Source of the DNA: Mytilinidion resinicola | Lineage: Eukaryota; Ascomycota; Dothideomycetes; Mytilinidiales; Mytilinidiaceae | DNA length: 64,000 bases | Direction of reading: 5' to 3' | Assembly (NCBI RefSeq): GCF_010093595.1 | Contig: NW_022985440.1 | Coordinates: forward strand, 1,736,325-1,800,324 | Shown: in pieces, positions 11,977 through 23,569 of the stretch | Numbering within the stretch: position 1 is the stretch's first letter | Layout of the letters: every line of letters starts with the position of its first letter | The notes under the pieces: model-generated | What the model saw: the letters and a program-made list of their open reading frames with translations, nothing else | The model's database searches: none | Told to the model about the DNA's origin: nothing | Translations under genes and position numbers: made by a program

Positions 11977-13197
11977 ATGGCTTCCGCCGACCAGCCCGCT
12001 GAGGTTGCCAGCAAGGTTCTGCGGAGAGCCCAAGTCTCAAAGGTACAACGGCCGGCCTCCCCTCCCCCTAAGCATTGGGTGCTGATACTCAGTCTGCAGA
12101 TGACCCGGGCCCTCCAGAACCGCCTCGCCTTAGCCAATGTGAAGATCAAGCACGGCTGGGAGGATTTGAGCCTCGACGCACTCGAGCCGCGAGTTGAGAT
12201 GGAACTCAAGCGGAAACGCCCGGGGTCGAGCAATGAGACTATGTCCTCAGCATCCTCCACAGTCTCCGACCGATTCTACCCCCATAGCGCCCTCGACTCC
12301 TCCCCTCTTGCGGCCCCGATATTTTCAGACAACGTCCGCCGCTCTGGGAGCAGTTCGAGCCAGAGCAAGCGCCCGAAGCATGGACACTTGTCCAAATATC
12401 CAGCCTCTAGCAACCATGCCCGCGTGAAGGTCAGGACGTCAAACACAACTGCTACCTCGTGGAAGAGTGCCTATAGACTGCCCGAATCTTCGCCGGTGTA
12501 CCACGGTAGACATGCACACTTCGGACGGATCCAGCATGCCCCAAGCCTATCCTTCGTCTCGGAAACCTCAACCGTGCCAGACTCCCCCTCGCTACTCTCC
12601 GAAGACGACGATGAAGACCTTCCAATCACATCATTCCAGGTCCGAAGCTCTCTGCGGTCTTCTCCTCCCCGAGCACCGCGCACGCCGCCGCCCGCTGTCG
12701 CTCGCTCAGCCCGACTTCGCAATAGTGCTTTCAATGCCTCCTCTCGCAACGAAATGAAAGGCGAAGAAGATGCCAACCTACTAATGTATCTAGCCACTTC
12801 CCCGTCTCCGGCTCACCCCAGCACGTCCAAACCCCGTGTCTACCCTCCTACCACGCCTCCACCTAAGTCGACACCACTACCGTCGTCCATGATGTCCACC
12901 CCAGGAGGAGGCGGGGCACCGTTCTCAGGTTTCGGCCTCAGCACACCTTCGGCAAACCTCAACTTTGCGGAGTTCTTGAACATGACTCCCAGTCCAGCTC
13001 AAATGGCTCAACCATGGAACCGAACTCCTGCCGCTGGAAAGACCCCCCTTATGGCGCGGGAAGCCCGGAAGCGACTCAACTTCGACACACTACTCCCACC
13101 CACAGGCAACAGCCCGAATGTTGGTGTAGAGCGAACCCGGGTCGGAAAAGTAGAAACAGGACTAGGCATGGATCTTGGCGGAGAGCTCTGTTCATGA
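11977..13197 (+). CDS. Whi5/Nrm1-like G1/S transcriptional repressor
   Basis: Probable member of the Whi5/Nrm1 family, which binds SBF/MBF factors and represses G1/S genes. The start ATG at 11977 follows an open stretch with no earlier ATG in frame. A 57-bp intron (12043-12099, GTACAA to CTGCAG) is likely, giving 387 residues. The family motif lies directly after the junction: ALQNRLALANVKIKHGW, about residues 25-41. The rest is disordered and rich in Ser, Pro and Thr, with many SP/TP sites fitting CDK control. Near the C-terminus is a short conserved-looking patch (EFLNMTPSPAQ, then a basic KRLNFD). The intron is a multiple of three and free of stops, so retention would add 19 residues. The family call rests on one motif and the overall layout. 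Confidence 0.72.
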   Translation: MASADQPAEVASKVLRRAQVSKVQRPASPPPKHWVLILSLQMTRALQNRLALANVKIKHGWEDLSLDALEPRVEMELKRKRPGSSNETMSSASSTVSDRFYPHSALDSSPLAAPIFSDNVRRSGSSSSQSKRPKHGHLSKYPASSNHARVKVRTSNTTATSWKSAYRLPESSPVYHGRHAHFGRIQHAPSLSFVSETSTVPDSPSLLSEDDDEDLPITSFQVRSSLRSSPPRAPRTPPPAVARSARLRNSAFNASSRNEMKGEEDANLLMYLATSPSPAHPSTSKPRVYPPTTPPPKSTPLPSSMMSTPGGGGAPFSGFGLSTPSANLNFAEFLNMTPSPAQMAQPWNRTPAAGKTPLMAREARKRLNFDTLLPPTGNSPNVGVERTRVGKVETGLGMDLGGELCS

Positions 13198-15441
13198 ACA
13201 ACATACAGACTGGACATGTTTTCATCGCGGACACCCCACATACGATTACCCCTGCCGTCAGTCTACGAGACAAACGACTAATGACTTCGACACGACCCTG
13301 GATTTTCCAGATCATGCTGCCAGCCCAGCAATCCACGCCCGCACGGCCTTTTCTATCACGTAATCTTCTCGCTGTCCTTCACCCTCATAGCAACGGCGTT
13401 TGCTTCAATACATTTGGGACGGCTTTTGTTTTGATATTCTAGCACCGGAGTTTGGTTCTCACATCCTTGGTTCAGCGATTTTTCTTGGGGTGTTTTTGGT
13501 CTCCACTACCAGCGATCTGGAGCCGTCTTTCATCACTCCATCTAATTCCCTCAAGGCCGATACCCGACACACATGCAGTCGGCTCCGCTTGAAGCCAGAT
13601 ACCACGGGCGGCTATTTTTGTTTGCCATCCTCCTTCTTCCCCCCTGTCCTATTTCCAAGTTTTGCTTAAGCGAAGCGCTTCACCCGCAACCGCTTGCACA
13701 ACGCATTGTCTCATCTCGCATTACCACACGACCACCCTTTTCTAGTTCCACACATGTATTTCTGCAGCGGCACTATCTGGCCAAGGAGGATCAGATCGGG
13801 ATCACGGATCAATTAGGTAGATACACCAGGGCAGGGGATAGGGCTTTTTTTAGTCTAGCACGTATGTTTGTAGCGAGCCGGCCACAGCCGAGCTCTTCTG
13901 GGCTCAGCTCGAGAAATCAAGAAATTTAAATCTATTCATGAATCAAGATAGCCGACGACGGAAAATCATGGCTCGATGACGACTGACGCCACGGAGGGCC
14001 GGAGGCGCTTTAGTGATGCCCCCCTCCCGGTGGTGGGCGGCACGTGTTGCGATGGAACGGAGGTTGTGCGACATCCTCTTCACAACCTCTCAGCAAAAGA
14101 CATAGAGGACTGAGCCGTGCAATTAAACAGCTGCAAGAGCGAAAAAGCAACAGTGTCTATCATTCATCTGATCGCTGACCTCCCTGCCCTGCCTCTAACC
14201 CCTCAGCACTGCAGCTTCTCAGCTGCCCCCTCAACCCGCCACCCTCGCATTCCAGCCCCCTCCTCCCACTTACGCGCCTCGGCGCGTCCCTCGCGCGTTT
14301 TCCAAGGTTTTTTCGTGCCAGGGCGTGCTGATTGGGTGAGCGGTGGTCGGGGACTCTTGCTGGTTTTGGAGGCGGCGTTTGCTTACGTGGGGGAGGGTGG
14401 TGGTATGGTAATGTATTTTTTGTGCAGGAGGGAGTGGCGCTAATGGGTAGTTAGGGATTTAGAAGGAGTCTATGCGTCGGTGGCAGGGGGGGGGATGCGG
14501 GCTGGGGGTTCATGCTGGGAGGGCGACGGAGCTGGGTCCGTACCTCCTAGTTAGTGGGAGGGGGGGGGAGCATTGGAGTGTTTGAAACCCTTTTTTTTTT
14601 TTTTAATAGACTTTGGGTATGCGTTTGATGTCGTGGTTGCTGCTTTTCTTGCGACCCTTCTCCAGCGAGCAGCCTCGCTCTCGCAGACCGTGGCACTGAG
14701 GTGTGCATTCAGCGGCTCAGGGGCACATCTGCTGGAAAGCAGAAAGCAGAAAGCAGAAAGCAGGAAATGGGATTCCTGTCAGCAGTCGGCATTCGCGAAA
14801 TTGCGCGGTCAGCCGGCTGGTTAAGGGCGATAGGCGGGAGCAGGGTGTGGTTTGTGCGGGGGATCTGCTTTTATTGGCTTGATGGGTGGCGTTTCGTGAG
14901 GGCCGGGGTACGCGGAGGTGGGATTTGACTCGCGGATGGGAATTGTGAATTGTTGCATGCTGGGTGTGTTTGGATGGGAGAGGGGCCGGGATTAGATGTG
15001 TAATTGATGGATGTTGTTGGTTCATGTAACTTATGTTGAGGCATTGCTTGCAGTTACTTATTCTTCTACTATGGAGGGAGGAGTTTCTTAGAGCATAGTT
15101 AGGAGCATCATCGTTAGTTCTGAATGGTCTCGAGAGTTATGGTATTATGTGCATTCTTCAACCACCAAAACTATCGACATTAACCACAGTTCTTCGGTTC
15201 TACTAAGGTCTTTTTTCTCCACAAACCCCTTGAAATGCACGCTTGAAGACATGCTGCCCTCTGGTATCTCCATACTCCTAAAACAAACCAGATGAACTTC
15301 TCGTGCCCAAATCCATATACGCCACCCGATGATATAGCTCCATGCTCGTATGTACCATATCAATCATTCCGACAAACACAAAGAAGAAACACATTTATAG
15401 CGAAAAGACCGAACCAGGAGTGGAGTAAGTGAATACAGCGC
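13198..15441. other. intergenic with homopolymer and 7-bp repeat
   Basis: A 2.2-kb gap between convergent genes (Whi5-like + and four-TM protein -). It holds the 3' flanks, a T run at about 14591-14603 and four tandem copies of a GAAAGCA unit at about 14735-14763. Open frames here are short and unconvincing. No RNA gene was recognised. Confidence 0.5.
14735..14763. repeat. 7-bp tandem repeat (GAAAGCA, about 4 copies)
   Basis: The unit GAAAGCA is repeated four times without interruption, followed by a variant copy. It is a simple microsatellite in intergenic DNA. Confidence 0.85.
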
Positions 15442-16121
15442 TCAGTCATACTGGTTCTGGCTCACTTGACTCGCCATAATGATCATCCATATGAGGAAAA
15501 CAGTCCCGATAATCCAGAAAGCGAAAACGGCGTCCCAGCTTTGACCTATGATATCCATTAGCTTCTGATTTTCTTCTGAGTCTCGTTCTAGGACAGGTAG
15601 ACGTACATATGCTGTTCTGCTGCAACCACGCCAACGTATTTCCGCTTGGTCCCGTGAACTTCTCATTATTCACGTACGTCTGGCAGAGGTTGTTCACGTT
15701 GTGCCCGCCAAACAATTGTATCCCTGTCGCAATGATGCCGGTGACGAACAGGACCAGCAGGATGAAGGAGAGCAGCATCATGATGCCTGGCAGCAGCCGC
15801 TGCTGCATGATCAAAATGAGCTCGATGAGGATGAAGGCAATGGCGAGGGATCCGACGGTGACACCATACGGCAATACCCTGGACGCAAGCATATCAGTCA
15901 GTGGCTGTCGGACCAAGGCGACGGCTGTGCGAGGAAAATGAAAGTACGTACCATGGTGTCGGCTGTCGTAGCTGGCTTTGCTGCGTCATGAATTGCGCGT
16001 TGATTCCTAGAATCGTGCCCGCCGTGGCTAACATGATGATGGTCCAAATGTTAAGCTGGGCGTCGGGCCAGTAGTACCGCTCCCGCACCACAACTGCTGA
16101 TCCTACGACCGTGCGCGCCAT
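15442..16121 (-). CDS. four-TM membrane protein of unknown function
   Basis: Three exons (16121-15952, 15878-15607, 15545-15442) with clean frame give 181 residues. Intron 1 (73 bp) and intron 2 (61 bp) both contain branch-site-like CTGAC or CTAAT sequences near the acceptor. The protein has four hydrophobic segments: about residues 24-45 (IWTIIMLATAGTIL), 58-80 (YGVTVGSLAIAFILIELIL), 88-112 (GIMMLLSFILLVLFVTG) and 152-174 (FAFWIIGTVFLIWMIIM). A loop before the last segment carries two Cys (NLC and SICQSW), possibly a disulphide. The layout resembles MARVEL or tetraspan-type proteins but I do not recognise a family signature. It is divergent to the lipase gene at 17354. Confidence 0.75.
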
Positions 16122-17353
16122 TGCTGTCGATATGTGGGTGTGATGCTGTAGACTTCGGAGAGTTAATTCGTAGTCGCTGTCGTATCACTCAATGAGCTTT
16201 GCGCCGAATGTTCGCGCCGGATGTTGAGGATAGAGTTGGTCGCAAGTTCCTGAGGTGAGATTCAGGTGGACGATTCGTATGGAGGCGACAAGACTTGAGT
16301 TATGGGAGGTTTCGGATGGAACAATCCGGGAATGCCACGATGCGGTGATGTGGAGCGAGTGACGCAACTTCGACTATGGATGCGCGGGCGCGTCGGCGTA
16401 TGGGTAGCGGCGCGAATGAGTTGGAACGAATGTGTAGTGTGAAGTGAAGATGTTTGAAGAAGCTGAATCTGCACAGAGGTGCCTCAGATGGAATTGGGGG
16501 AAGAGTTGTGAAGGGGTGGTTGGAGGTTGGTATCGCCAGCCCCCCACCAGCCACCACTTTGCGGCGAGCATCCGAGGCCCTGCAGGATTTCATCATGGCA
16601 AGATAAAATCACTCCTGCAGGAAACATCTTAGCGGGAAAATTTCTTCGAGTCGAATTGATAGTCGCTTCAGCTTAACTACGGATGGTGTGTACAAAAACA
16701 ACATAGTTGCTCTTTCACTGTAATGGCTCAATTCTCGAAGTCTCAGACAATAGTAAAGTATGTATGTACAAAATCAATCCAGGCTATGCTCGCTACCACT
16801 ATAGAACAACTAGCTTGTACCTTACCGTTTTCTCCGTCGGGCAACCTAAGTAGTACGCGCTTGTGTCTTGGCCAGCTCCTAGATCTATGTGTCTCGATAT
16901 AGGTAAATGGTGTAGCAATGTTGGGGCACGTGACTCGTCCTTTCTCTGCATAACCTCCGCATTCGCCGGCATAATAAGGTTGTGCTTCTGTGCATTAATG
17001 AAGCTCGAAGTATAGTGCTTCATTCCGACGTCGGTGGAGGGAAGCTTTCAGGCGCCTTGTACCTGCCTTACAGCTAAGAATATTAAGCTACAAGGTCGCG
17101 TGAAGAGTTTACCAGAAGTAGGCACGCGCACGATGATGCCAGCCAAGCTTTGTTTGGATGGAGTGATTCCGTGAGTTGTCGTCGCGTTGATAGCACTTGA
17201 CAGCGCAGCTTGCCTCCTACTACACCTCACACGTCTCTCCTTGCTATCCCACCGCTCTACGAACGGCGATAGATGTTGAAGGCCGCTGCCATGCGCGAAG
17301 TCTGGTAGAAACAGCATCCGTCAACTACCGAACGCACTAGTAGCTGGGCATTC
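16122..17353. other. divergent intergenic region
   Basis: About 1.2 kb between the divergent four-TM gene and the lipase gene. I see short frames on the minus strand (16596-16300, 17317-17048) with no recognisable content, and no repeat or RNA gene. Confidence 0.4.
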
Positions 17354-20300
17354 ATGTTGCTCACCGCGCGCTCCTACGGACTCGCCCAACTCCCCGACAA
17401 GGGCTGCGAGAATTCTCCGCCGTCCTTTTTCTTGCTAAACTCGTCGAAGAGGGAACAGTTGGCCGCTGAGGAGCAAGCACGTAGGATGCTGCTTGTTCAC
17501 CAGATCGGAAGTGTGAAAGTTGGGGAGGTCATTCGGTAAGCATCACGGAATGCTCCCATGTCACTGAGGTTAACTTAACCATGGCTTTAGCTATTCTCTT
17601 ACATATACCCCCTCCGAGGATCGCATCCTTCCTTCTCCCACCCATCTCCATGTAAAAATCAAGAACAGTTCCGCTATACCCCTCCGCGCTGCATACCTCC
17701 ATGGCCCCTACACTATCCATGTCGCAACATATCCCTCTACCTTCAACCCAAATCGTAAAGTCGAATCCCCCAAAAAGGAGGGCATACCGGAGTTTGAGCC
17801 GAACTTGAAGGCTGGTGGATCGTGGAGTGCGACGCTCACCCTGCCCGAAGACATCCGTGAGGTCAGCGGAAAAACAAATCTGAAGCGGACCGCAGACGGG
17901 GAACCCAAAAGCGCAACATGGATCATCGAGATAGCCTCACAAATACTTTTCTCAACTTCTGCGTCTGTGAATTACGAACTTCTTGTGGCCAGGGATGAAA
18001 GGTCGCTAGATTTAGGCTTTTCGGCAGTAACGGGAAACAACCATGGCGCTCCGGGCCACGTTAAGGACCACCAGCAGGCGGCGAAGCGGAAACACAATAA
18101 GCATCATTCGGCCCAACCAAAGGGCGTATACTCGAAGGCGGTGAAGCTGGTTGTGGAAGATACGGAGGCCTTATGGAACAAACCTCAGCTACCCGTGTGG
18201 GCTGACGATGATGATGACGATAACCAGCAGTCAGGAAGCTCGCGGGAACATTCTGGATACCCTGGAGGACCGGAGCGTCGCTCTAACACACAGAAGCGGA
18301 AGAAAATTCATCTTGTCATCATCACTCATGGCTTGCATAGCAACACCGGCGCCGACATGCTGTATCTCAAGGAGAGCATTGATGCCTCTGCCAAGGAAGC
18401 CAGAGAAGGCAAGATCAAACGAAGGAAGTCTAGCGCCAGTAGAGCGAAGAGGTCGTCTACCAATTCCGAGTCACCAGACGCGGACAAATCGGACAGCAAT
18501 CAAGGAAATGCAGAAGCATCTACAGCACCATTGTCAGGTGGCCAGGAAGACATGGAAGAAGAAGAAGATAGTGATGATGAAGAGGTTGTCGTTAGAGGGT
18601 TCCATGGCAATGCTATCCGCACAGAGCGAGGCATTCAATATCTCGGGAAGCGCCTTGCGAAATATGTCCTTGAACTCACATACCCAGACCAGCCTTTCTT
18701 GCCCGTCAAGACGTCTACGGGAAAGAAACTCTCAAACACATTCTCCACTACGAAGGCCGACCCCGACGAAGGTGTCCCAGCACACGCTGGTAGCAGTATC
18801 TTGCGTGTAGAGAGCCCAGTTGAGGATCGTGCGTACAGATATACTAGCATCAGCTTCGTTGGCCACTCTCTGGGAGGACTTGTTCAGACATACGCCATTG
18901 CATACATCCACAAACACTCTCCAACGTTCTTCGAGGTTATAGAACCGGTGAACTTCATCTCGTTAGCATCCCCATACCTCGGCCTGAGTAACGAGAACCC
19001 CATGTATATCAAGTTCGCTCTTGATTTTGGTCTTGTTGGCAGGACAGGTCAAGATCTCGGCTTGACCTGGAGAGCACCCACAATTGCACGCAGTGGCTGG
19101 ACTGCCATGATCAGTGGGCTTGGAAGCTCTGCTCAGAAAGAGCAGCGCCAACCCGATCCAGGCTCTAAACCTCTTCTCCGGATCTTGCCCACGGGACCGG
19201 CCCATCATGTCCTACGAATGTTCCGCAACAGGACACTCTATTCCAATGTGGTCAATGATGGCATTGTCCCGTTGCGAACTAGCTGCTTGCTTTTCCTAGA
19301 CTGGAGAGGCCTCGGGAAGGTTGATAAAGCTAGGAGGGACAATGGACTGATAGGCACAGTTGCAGGCTGGGGATGGGGCCAACTGACAGGGCAAAACACG
19401 TCCTCACCTAATCCATCCAGAGTTGGCTTCTCGGATGATGACGATGATGGACTGGAATCACCTTCCGGGCGTGATGACGTGGTCCCTCAGCCTGGTGTAG
19501 ACGTCACTAACGAGGACAATGCAAGTCAAAACACCATGGCTGAACCCGAGGCGCATCAGTTCTTGGATGGAAAGAAACATGCTCCAACCGAACTCGCAAC
19601 GAGCTCTAAAGACGTCCCACAATCCACAAATACTCTATCAACATTTCTCAATTTTCTCCGTCCGTCAGCAGCTCACACTAGTAAAGACCGCAAGATGTTC
19701 CGAAGAAGTCAGACCGTGGCAATCGGAGAGGGTGAAGGGTTCAGTAGCGGACCGTCTTCTGAGACCGTATCGGAACCAGCCAACAACACCACCAGCCAGC
19801 AGCAGAGCAAGAGACCTGGTGCCACAAGGGGCGACTCCATTCTAAACAATCCTATGGATCTCCGTGCGCCACCGAAGACTACAATCTTCGAATCCGCCGG
19901 TGACCTTCTGAGTCCGCCAGTGCCTCCCACTTCTTGGATCATCGATCCTGCTTCGCGCTCTCGGACTATATTTCACGACAGAGTCTACCACCCAGAGGAT
20001 ATTCCTCCTCCGCCAGTGAAACGCCCTAGTCGATTGACTAGGTCGTTCTCCAGCGAGCAGGGGAGCTTCGCTTCCGGCAGCAGTGAGCAGAGTCAAGACG
20101 ACTCTGGTGGTATGCGCGTCGAAGAAAAGATTGCCAGAGCGTATCACAAGGACTTATCATGGCGCAAAGTCCTCGTCCGACTTGAGCCAGATGCACATAA
20201 CAACATCATTGTCCGGCGTATGTTCGCCAACGCATATGGCTGGCCTGTTGTCAAACACCTTTGTGATACGCATTTCGCAGATACCTACGCTGCAACCACC

Positions 20301-20999
20301 CGCGATGAGAATGAGCCTGCAGTTGACCGAGCGAATGGTGTCGACAAGCCTGTGAAAGAAGACGGTGAAGAAGTCAAAGGCCAGAGTGACCTGTATCCCC
20401 CAGCTAAACGGACGGTCAGCGAAATGAGGGAGGTGGCCGATGAATTAGCACCGCTTAAGGGCTCTATGGATGGTGCAGGTGGATATGCCCACAGTGCGTC
20501 TAATCGGAGTCTCAAAAGCAGAGACTCAACAGTGTGGGACGATTCGTATTTCGACGGTACATCGGACGAGGACGACGATGACGAAGGTGACGACCGAAAC
20601 GCCATCCAGAAATTCCTACAACGACAGCCGCCAAAGAGCCACAGACGAACTTCCAGTCAGGCCAGCGACGAAGAGAGTGACGCAGCTTCTACTTCTGGAA
20701 CTAGTCAGGCAGAGATTGCGGACTTCTTGACGAGGTCACCGCCACCTATGGAGGGTCATCGAGGGCTTGGTGTTTCTCCACGCAAGGTTTCTGCATCTCC
20801 TCGCGAACCTGACTCACTCGAATCAATGCACACCCCTCGCCTGCCGAAGAGCCCTGACAGCTCTCAAAGTCTCGGTAACACAGCTGGCCTAGGTCTTCGT
20901 CGTTCTCTAGAGCTGGCATCTCCAACGTCACCGAGCGAAGGCCGCAAGAGAAGCGGCAGTGGACGGGTGGAACAAGTTGCGCGGTTGAGCTTTTCGTAA
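17354..20999 (+). CDS. ROG1-like DUF676 serine esterase / lipase
   Basis: Member of the DUF676 alpha/beta-hydrolase family that includes yeast ROG1 and LPL1, lipases acting on membrane or droplet lipids. Exon 1 (17354-17535) and exon 2 (17591-20999) join across a 55-bp intron in a well-conserved part (VGEVIRYSLTYTPSEDR) to give 1196 residues. After an N-terminal beta-rich region the hydrolase core begins at KKIHLVIITHGLHSN. The nucleophile is Ser487 in GHSLGG (codon at 18867). An Asp-containing NDGIVPLRTS segment follows near residue 616. A second conserved block near residues 920-960 (DAHNNIIVRRMFANAYGW) may supply the catalytic His. Acidic and Ser-rich inserts break up the core, and the last ~200 residues are disordered. 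No signal peptide is obvious. Confidence 0.9.
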
Positions 21000-21770
21000 G
21001 ATCGGCCTTGAGGTTTGCTTTTGGTTTATCATAGCGGTAGATTATATTAGTGTCGATATTTCAAGGTTTGCATACACAGCGATGATATAGTTTTCTTATT
21101 TGCTCCAAGGCGCCCAAGTGTCACGGGGATATTGGGACGTTTTCAGAGGCATTGCGAAGGTGTCCAGCGCATGATGAGTCGGTTTTTATGATTGAAATAC
21201 CCCAAGCGCAATTGAATGTAAGATGGTTCGTATAGCTCAATCATCGCCTCGTATCATCACTTTTCCTACTGCACAACTTGGTGAAGAAGCGGGTGCTCTA
21301 GTTCGAACCTCAACAAGGTCTCTAGCCACCTGCTCTCATGTGAACGCGACGACCTTCTCATTTCCATCCCTCAATCGTCCAATTTTCTTCACAGGACCTG
21401 AGTGTGACGCGTCGAAGCGAGCTACTTCACCTCACTCCTGCTCGCTCAACCTCTTAAATCGTCCAACGCTCCTCCACCTCCTACCCTTTACACCACCGTT
21501 CGAGCCCTACCTTCACGCACGATCGAGTACAACACACCGCTTTCCACGCGCGAGAGCGCCCATTGCTTGTCGAGCGTGCTGTCCCCTTCACTCTTGTGTG
21601 CGTCACAAGTCTCGAGCCGTCCATTGTCGTCCTTCCGTCAGCGCGCTCACACGCTCATCACAACGACCACCACGCTTCGACCGTCGCGCATCGATCTTCA
21701 CGCCTCGCACGCACCTCTTATCGCCACGTCATATAACACACACGCACACTGCTCCTCCTTGACCGCCGCA
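21000..21770. other. intergenic / leader of the next gene
   Basis: The pyrimidine-rich stretch 21480-21770 is open in two plus-strand frames but has no codon signal. It reads as a CT-rich promoter or leader of the gene starting at 21771. No other feature seen. Confidence 0.4.
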
Positions 21771-23225
21771 ATGTCCGATGTGAAACACAGTCCTTCGCTA
21801 ACCTGGCCCTTCCCGCGACCATGGTGGCAGGACGACGGCCCTCGATCGGATACATCAAGCTCTGGCTCTGACCTGTCAGGCCCGACTCTCAGCCAATCGA
21901 TCGCGCCAGCTCTGCCGATTCCGCAGATGCGCTCGCTGGCACTGTGGGACTCGCACAAGACCAGGGATCCGTTGAAGCCGGTGGCTCGTGGAGGGCTTCG
22001 CAGGCGCGGAGATATCAGCGATTTGAAAGCTGCACAGGCTCTATCTCGAGGTACGTATACGGAGCGCGACACTACACGCACACAAGCACAATCTGTTTCT
22101 GGCGCTGGCGGTTCTGCGGTTGGGTCTGGGTCTGATACTGGGTCTGGTGGGCGGTTGGCTCGCGGTGCGAAGGAGGACTTGAAAGAGAATAGAGCTGGGC
22201 AGAAGGACAAGGATAAGGCTCCGAATCTACCTACCTTGAAGAGGGTGAAGGCGATGGAGAACCTTCGTGGCGAGGAACGGAGCGGCTCTGGCGAAGCTTC
22301 CCACTGCGTAAGTGTCCCTCAACGCATTATTGAGGCAGTACTGAACAAACAGGTTCTCATCGGGCTTCTGAGGGCCGTCCGAGCCTCCAGAGTCCGCGGC
22401 ACGCGAATCAAGATCCGACAGAGAATGCGCGCTATACTGCCCCCGATCCGAGAGGAAGACGAGCCGGATTCGGCTGAGTATCGCGCCTCCCAGACTCCCC
22501 TCAAGAAGCCAGCTGACCCCGCAATCAGCGAATACGACACCGATGTTCTGGAGTCCGGCATCGGCGGCCAGCGAGCCGTGCTTTACACGAAACCCGCAAC
22601 AATGCCGCAAATCGTGGACGTTCCGTCGCGACGAGTGGGCTACAACATCGCGAACTTCCTCCAACGAAAGCCCAAATCGGCCCCCCTCAGCGTCGCAAGC
22701 CCGCTGCAGAACCTCGAACGCGGCCTGCTGGATGATCTGACAAGGGCAGACCACGGGTACCGAATCGAGGCGCAAGTGTCCGCAATTGACCCTCAGCGTG
22801 GAGGCGGCCCGGCGTCCCCTCGGCGTCGACGCAACGTGAACAACGGCAATGAGGCGACAAAGCGTCCAGGTAAACGCCCCACCCTTCCGTGTCAAGTGTG
22901 CAATGTTGAGGATAAAGGCTCATTATTCACGTATCCGAAGCACCACTGCATCGTCTCCGGGCACCTGTTCCGCGAAATTAGGCTCGCGAGTCTGCCCCCT
23001 GGCAGCAGCATTAACGACGTTCCTGTGAGCTTTTGGGACGCGAGAGGGGTACGCGTGGGGTGTGAGGTGCCGGTGGGGTGCGACGCTTGCGGGAGGAATG
23101 TCGGGGGGAGGGTCTGGCAGTGTGAGCTGCGGGCGTGCCGGCAGGAGGTGTGTTGGAAGTGTTGCTTGAAGCTGGAGGCGGAGTGGATGGAGAGGGCAGT
23201 GCGGAGTCACGGGGAGGGGGGGTAA
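21771..23225 (+). CDS. uncharacterised protein with ZZ-like Cys-rich C-terminus
   Basis: The open frame extends upstream to 21567, but the ATG at 21771 has a good context (GCCGCAATGTCC) and the upstream part reads like leader. A probable 45-bp intron lies at 22308-22352 (GTAAGT to ACAG, CTGAAC branch), giving 469 residues. It is a multiple of three with no stop, so retention adds 15 residues. The middle is basic and disordered. The last ~90 residues carry a CQVC pair, a YPKHHC segment and a cluster reading CDACGRNVGGRVWQC, AC, VCWKCC. The spacing resembles a ZZ-type zinc finger (C-x2-C, G-x-R-W-x-C, C-x2-C) and suggests protein binding. I do not recognise a named family. Confidence 0.68.
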   Translation: MSDVKHSPSLTWPFPRPWWQDDGPRSDTSSSGSDLSGPTLSQSIAPALPIPQMRSLALWDSHKTRDPLKPVARGGLRRRGDISDLKAAQALSRGTYTERDTTRTQAQSVSGAGGSAVGSGSDTGSGGRLARGAKEDLKENRAGQKDKDKAPNLPTLKRVKAMENLRGEERSGSGEASHCVSVPQRIIEAVLNKQVLIGLLRAVRASRVRGTRIKIRQRMRAILPPIREEDEPDSAEYRASQTPLKKPADPAISEYDTDVLESGIGGQRAVLYTKPATMPQIVDVPSRRVGYNIANFLQRKPKSAPLSVASPLQNLERGLLDDLTRADHGYRIEAQVSAIDPQRGGGPASPRRRRNVNNGNEATKRPGKRPTLPCQVCNVEDKGSLFTYPKHHCIVSGHLFREIRLASLPPGSSINDVPVSFWDARGVRVGCEVPVGCDACGRNVGGRVWQCELRACRQEVCWKCCLKLEAEWMERAVRSHGEGG

Positions 23226-23239
23226 TGACCGGATTTTAG

Positions 23240-23535
23240 GCGTTTTGGGGACTTTTAGGAGATTGAAGGACTCGATGTGGCGACCCCCTTGGTTGGTAAT
23301 GTCGGTCTTTCTGGGTAGTTTAATGGCGAGACTTTCGGTGCTTTTGGGTGTTTTTATAACGCGATGGGGCCGTTTTAGGGGTTTTGGGAGCTTTGTTGCT
23401 TCTTCTAGGGACGCGGTGGGGCGACTGTTGGTCGCTTATGTTTGTTTTCTTTTAGGTAGGTTAACAACTACGCTCTCGGTGCTTTTGTGGGTAGTTGTGG
23501 AAAGGTTGGTTTATTTAACCCGAAGTGGGTAGGTG
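23240..23535. other. T/G-rich region with duplicated segment
   Basis: Directly after the 469-residue gene is a T/G-rich stretch in which CTCGGTGCTTTTG-like sequence occurs twice (near 23333 and 23474), about 140 bp apart. A plus-strand frame starting at ATG 23275 and ending at 23532 would encode 85 hydrophobic residues with two similar SVLL segments. I cannot tell whether it is translated. Confidence 0.35.
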
Positions 23536-23569
23536 AAATTTACAAAGTATCGTCGTGTCACGTTTCTTC

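Noticed and set aside
11007..12002. 331-codon plus-strand open frame upstream of the Whi5-like gene
   Set aside because: GC-rich, Arg/Ser/Pro-dominated translation without domain, overlapped by open frames on the other strand; the Whi5-like frame starts inside it in another frame.
21223..21770. tRNA-like GTTCGAACC near 21301 and an open frame 21223-21762
   Set aside because: No A box at the right distance and no cloverleaf; the frame is CT-rich leader sequence.
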